64,000 nucleotides of DNA, from contig NC_092635.1 in assembly GCF_039555335.1 (NCBI RefSeq), forward strand, positions 51,356,052 to 51,420,051, given 5' to 3'. The notes beneath the pieces are model-generated. The model was not told the origin of the DNA. It made no database searches and worked only from the letters and a program-made list of their open reading frames with translations. Origin of the DNA: Amphiura filiformis. Taxonomy: Eukaryota > Echinodermata > Ophiuroidea > Amphilepidida > Amphiuridae. Both the position numbers and the translations under genes were made by a program. Shown here piece after piece: positions 43,235 through 54,539 of the stretch (position 1 is the stretch's first letter; each line of letters starts with the position of its first letter).

Positions 43235-45552
43235 CACAGTGGGCCAGGGCGGAATCAAAGTGTGCCAAAATTCAAAAGTGGTGAAAGTGGAATTTCCTAT
43301 TTTTTTCAGTTGTTTAAGAAAGAAAACATTCTGAAGTATATTGTTTGGCCCATAATTTATGTTTCGATGGATTCCATAAGTGTCGTTCAGTCATGAATTT
43401 GACCCAAAAGTGCCATATTTTCTCTTAAAATGGTAAAAGTGTGAATTTTGAAAACAACTATAATGTAACGTTAGTAAATGAGAAACTGTTGTCTTGCCAT
43501 TGTGCATATGTTATACCTAATAGTAGTCAAACCAGATAATTAAAGTCAAAATATAAATAATTGTAATAACCAGGAGTAATGAGGGCGCTAATTTGGTGAA
43601 ATACGGTAAAAATATGCATTTTTGGGAAAAAATAGAAATTTAGTTTGGATTCCTGTCGATTCCTGTACAAAGATTCATTTTATAATTTGCAGACAAGTCT
43701 TAGAACCATGTTGATGGCAATTTTGTTTGCAAATATTTGCCAGACTGCATTCCAGGGTCCATCCAATGTACCCTATTTGCTCACTTTTCAGCTGATTTTG
43801 ATGGATAGCGTACGGGTTTATCGTGTCATGTGCATAGCGCCCTCATATTGCTTACATACCCTGGGGAATTTGCGGTTTTCACTACAACTATGCCCTAAGA
43901 AATAGCATAAGGTCTCAATATTTTAACACATCATTATTCAAGATAATTGAAGCAAAATAATATCATCATTATCAAGGACATTATTTATGCTGCTTAAATC
44001 CATCATACCATGTATGTATGGATGTTTTGCGCATTAACCATAGAATTGAACTTCCAGATAACATTTAAATAGGCCTAGGGGGCCTATACATTCAATGTGA
44101 AAACTCTTTGCTAAAACACACACAGTTTGGATTAGTTTTGTGACTTTTTTAATCATGATAATGATATCTTAAAACAATTTTATGAAAGTAGCTCGATATC
44201 ACAGTTTCATGAAAAACCCTGAGCTCTGTGCTGTTATTAAGGACATGTGATGAAGCTGTGGTCGTTTTTTTTTTAAATAACGAATATCAGGGAATAAGTG
44301 TAGGCCTATTCTAAACTCATTAGCCTTTTGATTGAGACGTACATTCATATATTACGTGCACATTTTTATTCTGCTTTGAACATTCATACAAATTATAGAA
44401 TTTATGAAAGAAATTCAAGACACAAAAACCCCATGGTCTGCCAATTTTAAACATGACAACTAGATTTGGTATTACGTCTACTTTAAAAAAAATCAAATTA
44501 TCATTTCAGTATTGGGCATAGCGAACGACAAAATTACATGCCCTAACTGTATCATCACTGATCATTTATTTATATTGCAGAATTACAAATTGAATCAGAT
44601 TACATCATTTTAGTGTCGTTTGTTGACGTATCATTGACGTATTTGCTTGCCTTTTGGGGTGCCTTTTCGCCAATTTTGGTAAAGCGATGGATGGGTTTTT
44701 ACCACAGACGAAAGCGCCCAGTATCATTGTGTATTTTGAGAAACATATTGGTAAAAGCACCCAATTTGGGCAAAATGGGTTGCTTTTTCAAGGAAATTGG
44801 AATATTGATTGGTTGCAAATTAGGGGCAAAATTATAAGACAATGGCGACGTTTTGAAGTCCGGCAGGAAGAATGGCATGCAAATTTTGGAAGAGAAATCA
44901 ACCCCCCCATCATTTAGTTTGACTGGTTGTTTGTTTCCTTATATTAAACAATTCAAATATCAGCATTTTATTGATGTCATACGTACTAAAAAATGCTGTC
45001 AGTGAATTTTGCAGCCCGTATGATGTATAACCTTTGAATATGCTATTTGATAATACTTTTCCAATCGGACATTTGAATTCCTGTTGTAAGAGTAATAAGC
45101 CAATCAAGGCTTTGTATTTTAATGACGTCATATGCCTTGGAAAATGGCTCTATTGGATTCCGGAGTCCTTAAAACCCCTGATTTGGAAGTTTTTATAATA
45201 ATTCCTACACAGCCATTTGAATAACTGTGGGAGGAATAATTGACCAATCACATTTCAGCATATTAATGACGTCATACGCTTTCCAAAATGTCATCATTGA
45301 AAGTCGCACCCCTTGGAACCCCTATTTTGCTTTTTAAATTAAATTTTTAACATATATCATTTGAAATACTGTTGTAAAAATAATCGACCAATCACCGTTC
45401 AGCATTTTGATGACGTCATACATTTTTTAAAATGCCTCCATTGAATTCTGCAGCCTCAAAAAACCCTAAAATATTCATTTTACCGTGTTTGTAAACGTTT
45501 GATTGTCCGTTTATAATTTTGGCACACTTTGAGGCGAATCTGGCCCACTGTG
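43235..45552. mobile_element. Transib/ProtoRAG-like nonautonomous element with CACAGTG ends and 5-bp duplication
   Basis: Both ends begin CACAGTGGGCCAG, flanked by CGACG at 43230-43234 and 45553-45557. The inverted repeats have two conserved blocks: positions 1-13, then seven unlike bases, then 'tcaaagtgtgccaaaatt'. CACAGTG is exactly the heptamer of V(D)J recombination signals, and 5-bp GC-rich duplications are typical of Transib and ProtoRAG. The 2318-bp interior has no recognisable transposase, so it would be mobilised in trans. An EnSpm-like origin is the main alternative (its duplications are usually 2-4 bp). Confidence 0.75.
44972..45418. repeat. ~147-bp tandem units with CCAAT and CRE-like motifs
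   Basis: Inside the Transib-like element, units contain 'ccaatcA' followed about 20 bp later by 'tgacgtca' at 45123, 45267 and 45411 (a variant, tgatgtca, at 44972), spaced 151, 144 and 144 bp. Confidence 0.75.
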
Positions 45553-45820
45553 CGACGGGGGCAGTGCGTGCATCGGAAAGCATTAGGCCTACAGTATGAC
45601 TAACAGGTGCACCTCATCGGACCAATAGGCCTACTTTCAACACATTTCAATACAGAACGTGTGCATTGGCCTATTTCAGCAGAACATGACTATTCCCGGG
45701 GTCCTCAAGAATGGTTAACATTATGATAAAAATAATCTGTTAATAAAATAATCAGGTAAGGCCTATAACCCGTAATATTAGGCCTTATTGGGTTGAAATT
45801 TCTCCCGATTGTAAGTTTCA

Positions 45821-46315
45821 TTACTTAAGGGGTGGTGCAATAATTATGTGTACCCCGGGGTGAATTATAGGGGGGCAAAGATTTTTTGCCAGGCCAAAAG
45901 GGGGGGCAAGCATTTTTGGCAGGTCAAAGGGGGTCAAGCGATTTTGGCAGGTCAAAAGGGGGGCAAGCAATTTTGGCACAGATATTTTAGGCACTGTTTC
46001 TATATTACGCCCTAAAAGGCGTAGGAACACGTTAGGAACACGTTCAAATATGCAAAATTTCATGCTCGCTGCGCTCGCACTATATGATAAGACAATTTAA
46101 GGTTTTAAATTCGGGTTCCCCAAAATCTTGCATGTGTAAGGGGGGGCAAAGATTTTTGGCACATCAAAAGGGGGGGGGCAAAGGTTTTTTGGCACGTCGA
46201 AAGGGGGGGCAAAGATTTTTTGGCACGGCCAGAGGGGGGGGCAAGCGATTTTTGGCAGACCATTTTGAGAATTCACCCCGGGGGTACACATGATTATTGC
46301 ACCACCCCTAAGTAA
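45821..46315. mobile_element. Foldback MITE with G-rich core
   Basis: Ends ttacttaaggggtggtgcaa and ttgcaccacccctaagtaa are inverted for about 46 bp, including 'gtaccccggggtgaatt'. The core has repeated 'ggggggcaaagattttttggca' type units in both halves. Confidence 0.85.
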
Positions 46316-46647
46316 CGGCCTACATCAAATCCAGATACTAGTTTCGGGGTATTTTCGGGGACCTCCAATGTAGTAGCAGGACACTCAGAGCTTGGAAGAG
46401 GCGAACGATGGGTTTCCAGATTATGGTACCGAAGTAAGCGTCACAGCTACAAAACAGAATTGTGTCAAGTTGGATCTTGATCATTGAGAGACGGTGAGGC
46501 CGACAGTAGTTTAATAGGTCAGGGCAGGTATATGGGTAACGGGTGTTGAGCAATTAGAGATAGGCCTATTACGAGAACCTGACAACCCGAGAACCGCGAA
46601 ATCTAGTATCATATAATTATGTCTGTGGGCCAACTTTGGATCAATTG

Positions 46648-46748
46648 AGCCTATATTTATTGGTCAAGCTATGAGTTTTAAAATATTGGACGAGACGTAG
46701 TCGAGTCCAATATTTTAAAACTCATAGCGAGACCAAATAAATATCGGG
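46648..46748. repeat. ~100-bp palindrome
   Basis: gctatgagttttaaaatatt with ggac (46668-46691) is exactly inverted at 46705-46728 around gagacgtagtcga; weaker pairing extends outward (atatttattggtc/gaccaaataaatat). Confidence 0.85.
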
Positions 46749-46819
46749 CGTAAAGCATCCCATTTTATCATTATTATGTTTTATCCAATATTTTCACACA
46801 CTTGGATTCATCAAAACAT

Positions 46820-47211
46820 AAGGCGAGTGAAAGTCGATTCCGAGTTTATCGTCCCCCGCCCGCGTCACTTTTTGGTAACCAAAAACACCCGCGTCAAATT
46901 TTCAAAAATGCCAAAATAATTCATTATTTTCAAAGTATCAGTGTTTTCACCAGTTTTAGCAATTGGAAACACATAAATTCATAACTTGGAAGCAAAACGA
47001 GGCCCTTTTCTAACTTTTCTAGTCCCTACCCATATAAAAACATGTTTATAAATAACATGTATGAGTATGGCTTTAAATCAACACGCATTTTAGGTCAATA
47101 ATGAAATCTGTTGAAATAATGAAAAATGAAAAATGAAAAAGTCACCTCACCAACCTGGGAAAAAAAGGGGACGATCAACTCGGAATTAACTTTCATTGGC
47201 CTAATGATGTG
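46820..47211. mobile_element. Probable MITE
   Basis: 'gtgaaagtcgattccgag' then 'atcgtcccc' at the left pairs imperfectly with 'ggggacgatcaactcgg' then 'aactttcat' at the right. Confidence 0.6.
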
Positions 47212-48500
47212 AAAAATTGAGCGATTTTAATGAATTACATATCAATTTGTACTAAATTGATTAAAACACACACTTATGTTTATGTCAATGGAAAAGACAT
47301 TTAAGAATATTGGGACATTTTCAATGTACAGTCAAAATGCAACCAATAGGGTAAGCCATGTGGGAGTGTGGGATTACAGTTTAATAAGACCAGTTGCTTT
47401 GATGTGTTTACAATAAGTACTGGGTCAAAGCATGGTCAAAGTATGCACTTGCAAAAGCTTTTATAACAGCGTATGTTATTGGTCAGTGAACGAGGCCGGT
47501 TTATTACACAATCTTATCGTGACTATTTCGAGGAGTCCAATGTACTATTGAACTGGGTCGAAGTTTTATGGCATTTTCCCGAAATTATTCAAACCTTGTG
47601 GTGTAAACCGCCAAAAAAGTGTATTATACTGCATGTGATTCAGTATCATCTTGTAAGCTGCTGCAAATAAACCAGCACAATTTTGGTATTTCATCAGCAC
47701 TTTGTTGGACGAGATATCCCCTCTCATTGTTCTACACACAAATTGACAGTGTTTTTGTCTAATACACCTCTGGGTGCAATTGAATTACTAAATCAATGCA
47801 ATTTGTTTCAAAGTGCTTCTCATACGCAGAATAAGCAAATTGCATCATGCCATCTGTAATTGTTTATTGCAACCTCAAAAACAATTTGCTTCCTCTTACA
47901 TGATTATAATATATTTCAACATTAATGGCCACAACACGATTAATACAATGTCTGTGGTTTAACAAGCAAATAGAAAATGCGAAGTTGGCATAACATAAAA
48001 CATTCTCCTATGCTTAAAATCAAAGGTCCTACATCTGGAAAGGTTTCTATACAAAAACGATTCTCTTATAAACCATCATGCGCACAGTTTCCACCTCGAT
48101 ACACCTAGGCGCACATTTTCGTCCAAGAGCTTCCAAGCAGAGAATAAGCAGTGAATGTCTCCACCACAGTCTTTGATTACACTACACGGTTGAGTGCATA
48201 GCAAGCAATGGGAGAGCTGTGGAGCTTCTAGCTGAAAAATGGGCCTCTTTGATTGGTTTTTGTCGAAACTCAAGTGTTCCCTTCATCCAATCAGATTTTT
48301 TTATATCAAACGAAAGATAACACTTTCCCCTAAAAAACACTTTTCGTCACTAGGTCAACAGATAACACAATTCAATGTTATAACCAGGTGAATGTGGTAA
48401 ATCTGTTGAAACCTACCTATCCAAGCACATTTTTTGACCAAAATATAGGTTATAAAAGTTAAAACCTCAAGTGTTACTTACAATATTTGTCAAATTTTAT
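47212..48500. other. Intergenic, nothing recognised
   Basis: No gene or clear repeat. Short ORFs lack recognisable features. Confidence 0.5.
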
Positions 48501-48930
48501 GTCATTAAGGGCGAATTTCTCGACGGGTGGCTTAGCAATTGGCTTGTCTAGCCTCAAGGCTTAAGAGGTCGTAAGACCAGGCTTAACTGAAAACGTATTT
48601 CCCGAAGCACGGCTACCATAGCCTCGAGGCTTCGTTAGCCCGTGGGCCAGGCTTGTAGGATTAGCCCCAGGCTTCAGTAAAATTTGCATTTCTCGAAATC
48701 AGTCTTCTGTAGCCGTAGTCTACGCAAGCCTGTTAGACCAGGCTTACAGCGGCTTTTCTTGGCCCTGCCTCAGAGCAGGTCTTAGGTCGTAAGCCTTGGT
48801 CTATTTCAATTTACAAATTATTTAAATTGTAACGCAACGTTTATCTTTCATATTTTTGACGGTCTTTCAATTAACATGAGTAAGCAGTCGCGTAACTAGG
48901 GGGGGGGGGAGCTCTTGCCCCCCCCCATGA

Positions 48931-49075
48931 AAAAGGTAAATTAGGCCTACTTCTGAGAGTTATTTTAATAACTCTCAGAAGTAGGCCTAATTTACCTTTT
49001 AAAATGACCAAATTTTAAAATGACCTTTTAAAATGACCAAATATGAGGTTAATTAAAATTAACCTCATATTTGGT
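48931..49075. repeat. Two adjacent near-perfect palindromes
   Basis: 48931-49000: 34-bp perfect arms around 2 bp. 49036-49075: 19-bp perfect arms around 2 bp. Each can form a nearly loopless hairpin. Confidence 0.9.
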
Positions 49076-49580
49076 AATTTTAACCTTAAAAACTCAATTG
49101 TTATGGTTATATAAATTGCATTTATCCCACTTTTGTACCATTGGCCTATATGTCACCAGCTTTAATAGCTTAAATATGGCATTTGTACCATAATTTTTTT
49201 TTCAATCCCACGTCCCCCCCCCCCATGTCAAAAAGAAATCTACGCCAATGTTCCGGGGACACATTCCAAGCAGATCCCATAACTCCTCAGACCCACTCCA
49301 CCCCTTACAAACCCAAACAGCATGAACGATGCCTGCCCCTCATTTATTATGTTTGCCCCCCGCTTTCCCCACCCCACCCCCAAATGAAAATGTCTAGTTA
49401 CGCCACTCTGTCTAGCTACGCCACTGAACAATAATTGTTCGATTTAGTTGAACATTTCAGCATTTTATTTTAGTGTTCATTTGAGTTAGTTGATTTTTTT
49501 AAGTAGCTGTTGCTATCATAAGACCTATTCATTTTGAATGATTTTTTTAACAACGAATATAATTTTTTTTTTAAATCTTT

Positions 49581-49614
49581 CATCATCATCATGATCATGA
49601 TCATCATCATCATG

Positions 49615-49676
<62 letters not shown>

Positions 49677-49677
49677 G
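49581..49677. repeat. (cat)n microsatellite
   Basis: About 30 cat triplets with a few gat interruptions at the left end; the overlapping Met-, Asp- or Ile-only frames are artefacts. Confidence 0.95.
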
Positions 49678-50789
49678 AAGACCTATATGATACCACCTGT
49701 CCCTATCCAAGCCTACTCGTACTTTTCATAAGTAGGCCTATTACAATATTATTTTGGAGTGCCTATATTATACCAGGTTGGACATCAATTTAATACAATA
49801 GAAGAAGGACAAAATTGGTAAAGATATAGTAAATATTTGACACGAAACAATAATGCATGCAGTATTAAAACTGAATTTACGGATAAGATGCATATAATAT
49901 ATCTTCTACTTTATAATTATAAATATTGTACCAACAGATAACTACATGTGAGATCTGAGAAGACTACTGATATCAGCAGTAGATAGCACGTTGGTTGCTC
50001 TCCTTTTTAGGGGAATCACAGATTGCTTTCCATTAGGCTTACAGTTTTACCCTTTTTGGGATGCAAAGAAAAAATCACGCCGAGTATAAAGCATAGACGT
50101 ATCATTCATACAAGTTGGACACATAAAAAGTCAAGTGGAAATAAAATAATACATAAAAGACACAAAAACAGACACAATATTCTTGCATCAAGTTGTGTAC
50201 GGTATAAGCCCAAGCACAAGACCGCGGGTCCAGGCTTGTCTTTGCGCCGGGAACATTGCGATAATGAGACGGCAACCTTGTTAGTACGGTAAACCGTGAG
50301 GACCACAGCTTATGTACATATACCTCCAACAGCCTATACAATTAAGTCGCTGGTTGAAAGGGACGAGGTTGTCAAGCGTTAAGCCTGCAAGGCCACTAAG
50401 ACTAGGTTGAATTTGCGTTGAAGAAATCCGGCTAGAGTTAAGACTCGGGCTTCGGGCTAGGCTTAGTAGCCTCAAGGCCACCTTAAGACTACGGCTTAAT
50501 AAGACTCCTGTCGGGAAACTCGCCCTAAATGTCCATACACTAGCGTCACTAGAATGAGCAATGGCCAATTCTCTTTAAATTGCAAATCTTGTGCAAAAAA
50601 TACTATTTTCGCCTGTTTTGTCATACGGTTGTAAATTCAATGAACTATGACTTTCCTAAAAGAGCGCTTACAAATTGATATGATTGTAAGAACCGATGAT
50701 TCGTCTGCTAAAGATTGCTTGTTGCCGGTTGTCAATGAACTCAAAAACAACAAACATGGGAGACAACACTTTTTGTGGTGGTCATGTTC

Positions 50790-51165
50790 CAGAGGATGAT
50801 TTAAGGAAGCCCCATCATGCACTGTAAAAGTGTTATCACTAGAGTTTCAACTGCCACTTTACTTTTCAAATCCCATTGAACTCTGTGCAAAAGATGTTGT
50901 TTTAGAATTGCCCGTGTGTCATTATTACTTGGTCGATTTCAGATCTAAAGTGATGTATGTATGAAGGATAATTCACACCTTTTGTAGATAACATAAAATG
51001 TGAAATCGACCAACCTTTTAAAGGTGTTTTTATTGTAAATATATCTGTCCAAATTCAAATTTAACCATGCACGTGTGTATGCAGTGGGCGTGCAGTGGTG
51101 TCATATTCACTCACACAGCTGTGCTAACCGCAAGACTTGCTGGGAAGTGCTTAAATCATCCTCTG
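50790..51165. mobile_element. 376-bp MITE with 9-bp target duplication, copy 2
   Basis: Same family as 33397-33793 (cagaggatgatttaaggaag start). Target GTCATGTTC is duplicated at 50781-50789 and 51166-51174. Confidence 0.9.
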
Positions 51166-51174
51166 GTCATGTTC

Positions 51175-52250
51175 TATACCAACCGAGAGATCATTTGGTT
51201 TATTTATAAAGAATATCCTCTATGGGATTTCTTAAGTATCTCATACCAAAGAAAAATGCCCTGACACCAGACACAACCATAATCTGCGCGTATTTAAAGG
51301 CACATTATTTCTTATGACGTTATTAGCACTATAGTAATCTAACAACTTCTAGATTCCATGGGAAAGTGACCCATGACCCGGACAAGACCATAATCCGCAG
51401 CCATTTCCGGGCACATGTTATTCCCTATGATAAATGCCCCAAAGCCAAACATGACCATAATTTGCGCTAATTAAGGGCACAAGTTACCATATACCATTGT
51501 TCATCATCCCCGGGGTTCATCATATTTCTAATATTCGCTAATTAGCACTATATATCTTATACCATAGGCCTATAATTGAGCAAAAAAGGTCCCAAAACGC
51601 AGACAAAACTATCACGCGCTAATTGAAAGGCCATCGCCATATGGAATCATTATCGTGTGTATTTTATAACACTCAATTCAATACTTTACGCAGATTTCAA
51701 ATAATGACCATGTCATTTGCCATGATTTGTCATAAATGCATATAATTAATGCAGAATATCATTGAAAGCCGAAAAATAACTGCATGTATGCGTCTTCGTT
51801 TATGGACATGAAAAGTTTTGCTTCAATCATTTCATGTATTTATTTCCGATAGGTACAGTTAATTGGTATGTATTTACCACAATGCCTAGGAAACTGTTGA
51901 CATACATGAACCAGGCTTATGTCTTTAACAACAACCATTTTTGATTTGTTTTGTTTTTGTTTTTGATTATGCCGTAAACCTGGTAGACAGTGGTAAAGTG
52001 CTTTTTCTTTAACTTTGGCTACTTTTTGATTTTATGATAAAGTGCCTACTTGACGCCAACAGAAACATTCTTTTTTGTGGAATTATTTAGCTTACATATT
52101 TTCAGACTTTAGAATTTGCTATGAATTCAAAGTCATATCAAACTTATTTTGAACTTGTTGACTTATTACCTTGTTTCTATACGTCTGGTTCTCCTTTCCA
52201 TTGTGAACCATTTTTCTCCAGTGTTTTGCGCTGGGAGACATCTTTAGTTT
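51175..52250. other. Intergenic, weak repetition only
   Basis: 'gaccataatctgcgc'-like phrases recur near 51277, 51390 and 51450, a degenerate repeat of about 60-110 bp. No gene. Confidence 0.5.
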
Positions 52251-52269
52251 AACACGCCCGCTCTATGCA

Positions 52270-53700
52270 GTGTTTAAGGCTCAAGTCTATACAATTGAAA
52301 ACTTTTAGACTTAAACTTGAATGCAAAATTATAATCACTTGCTGACTTGCGAGTTATCTTTAGTGTCCCCACTTGTTATGATAAACATGTTTTATTAAAC
52401 ATGTTAAGGGATCTAAAATGAGCGTTTATTGCGTTTCGACAGTATTTTTGTGGGACATGAGAGCACCTCAGACCTATCGAATTGCATTCTGAATACGAAG
52501 CATGTCTTTCTGATATCAAATAATTTTCATTTTTTGAAAATTACAATATAATACAAATTTTATGACAAATTATAAAAATTTGATATTTTTCAAATTTTTG
52601 ATATATAACAGTCCTCGAAGTAAATTATATAAATCTAATGATATATTCTTAAAGTGTATGTAGCAGGAAGGAAAAGCCGACGGTCAATTGAAAATTTTGA
52701 CCTTTCATATTAAAGATATGGATTTTTCCCAAAAAGACCTAATTTTTTTTTTTGTGTTTTGGGAAAAAAAATCCATATCTTTAATACGAAAGGTCGAAAT
52801 TTTCAATTGATCGTCGGCTTTTCATCCCACCTACATACACTTTAAGTATAAATCATCAGATTTATAAAGTTTACTTCAAGTACTGTTAAATATCAAAAAT
52901 ATCAATTTTAATGATTTGCCATAAAATGTGTATTAAATTGCGAATTTCAAAAAATCAAAATTATTTGATATCAGAATGACATTCTTCGTATTCAGAATGC
53001 AATTCGATATGTCTGATGTGCTCTAATGTCCCAAAATAAATACTGTCCAAACGTTCATACCCCAGCCCTTAAGCCATTCCATTAATTTCAATTAAGCCTG
53101 CAAGGCTTGATAATCTTTACTTCAATTCTTATGTTATGCATGAATTCGAAGTTACCTCATTTCGTGAACATTTTGACATTTATTGTGATATTTCTGTATA
53201 CACAATTGTAAGCTTTTAGACTTAAACTTGGAATTCACAATTATAATCACTTGCTGACTTGCGAGTTATTATCTTATCCATGTCCCCATTTGTTATGATA
53301 AACATGTTTTATTAAACATGTTAAGCCATTAAATTAAGTTCAATTAAGCCTGCAAGGCTTGATAATATTTACTTCAATTCTTATGTTATGCATGAATTCG
53401 AAGTTACCTCATTTTGTGAACATTTGACATTTATTGTGATATTTCTGTACATACGATTGAAAGTTTTTATGGACTTAAACTTGAGTTCACATTTATAATC
53501 ACTTGCTGACTTGCGAGTTATTATCTTATCCGTGTACCCACTTGTTATGATAAACATGTTTTATTAAACATGTTAAGCCATTAAATTCAATTCAATTAAG
53601 CCTGCAAGGCTTGATTATATTTACTTCAATTCTTATATTGTTATGCATGAATTCGAAGTGAACATTTGACATTTATTATGATATTTCTGTTTCAAATGAT
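52270..53700. repeat. ~252-bp satellite interrupted by MITE copy C
   Basis: Units begin 'aagccatt' at 53071, 53323 and 53575 (period 252) and contain 'caattaagcctgcaaggctt' and 'cttgctgacttgcgagttat'. A partial unit precedes the MITE (52280-52407), so the MITE landed at its 'atgttaa' boundary. The third unit decays after about 120 bp. Confidence 0.9.
52408..53068. mobile_element. 661-bp TTAA foldback MITE, copy C
   Basis: TTAA duplicated at 52404-52407 and 53069-53072. Close to copy A in sequence and orientation. Confidence 0.9.
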
Positions 53701-54429
53701 TAACTTGAAAACGTTTAACGCTCTGATAAAACATTTAATGTTTGTGTTAATTTAACCCGCATAATTTAGCATTAAACATGGTTTCAAAGTTACGTAAAAC
53801 TTATAACCAATTGATTATTCTTACTTTCCACTAAAACCTGTAAACTTATACATGACTCACTGTTACTTTACTTTCACTTAACATGTACATTTATTGGGCT
53901 TGGAGGGTGGGTTTTTCAATAGAAGTTGATCTCTCGATGATAAAACATGATATGAATGAGTCAAAAAACCCACTTGCCTTTGACCAGCTACAATTATGCC
54001 AAGTGATTGGTTGTATCATAGCAACAACAAAACCCTTTAACAAAACCATTATGATTGCATCAAAACCCTGCACCTGTTTTTACATGGGTGAACGCATATC
54101 TGAAATCACTGATGTGCGTAACTCCCAAGTGGATCAACGGCTTAACCCATATTATACACAAGGGTAAAAAACCCATTTATACGCCTGGCCAAAAATTTTC
54201 TCCCCATTGACAATCTGGTTTTAATTCGACTTCGCTTAATTAAACGCCATTCGTTATAAATTAAACCCTGAATTACCCGATGAAATAACACACAAATCTT
54301 ACCAAGAGATCTACTCTTTTGTGTAAATATAGACGAGCTGTGATTTAATTTGAAACTTCACGTAACTCGTTATTTTCCCCAGATTTGGAAGATGTAGGTT
54401 GTTTGGCTTTATATACAGGTATGATTATT
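53700..54429. other. Intergenic, nothing recognised
   Basis: AT-rich; 'acttcacgtaactcgttat' at 54356 resembles 58526 ('acttcatataactcgttat'), so a dispersed repeat may be involved. Confidence 0.4.
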
Positions 54430-54455
54430 TAGCTGGGGGTTTACACCCCCAGCTA
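54430..54455. repeat. Perfect palindrome followed by short tandem motif
   Basis: tagctgggggt-ttac-accccagcta type hairpin (11-bp arms). 'ttccgctggcaacaaa' occurs twice just after it (54478, 54517). Confidence 0.75.
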
Positions 54456-54539
54456 GGTATTGTAATCGTTCGGGTTCTTCCGCTGGCAACAAACCACTGT
54501 AATCTTCCCGTTTTCTTCCGCTGGCAACAAAGTGAAAAT

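Larger units (their letters stand above)
48505..50528. mobile_element. ~2-kb element with degenerate inverted ends
   Basis: Left 'agggcgaatttctcgacggg' and right 'cctgtcgggaaactcgccct' are inverted; beyond them both sides carry 'agcctcaaggc'-like repeats (48550 and 50468). Interior includes palindromes, a G/C run and a (cat)n tract, and no recognised gene. Confidence 0.65.

Noticed and set aside
43645-43905. 86-residue ORF as a RAG/Transib transposase piece
   Set aside because: No resemblance to a RAG1-like core or zinc-binding motif; looks like a chance frame.
49470-49731. Overlapping ORFs of pure Met, Asp or Ile runs
   Set aside because: They are three-frame readings of the (cat)n microsatellite, not genes.
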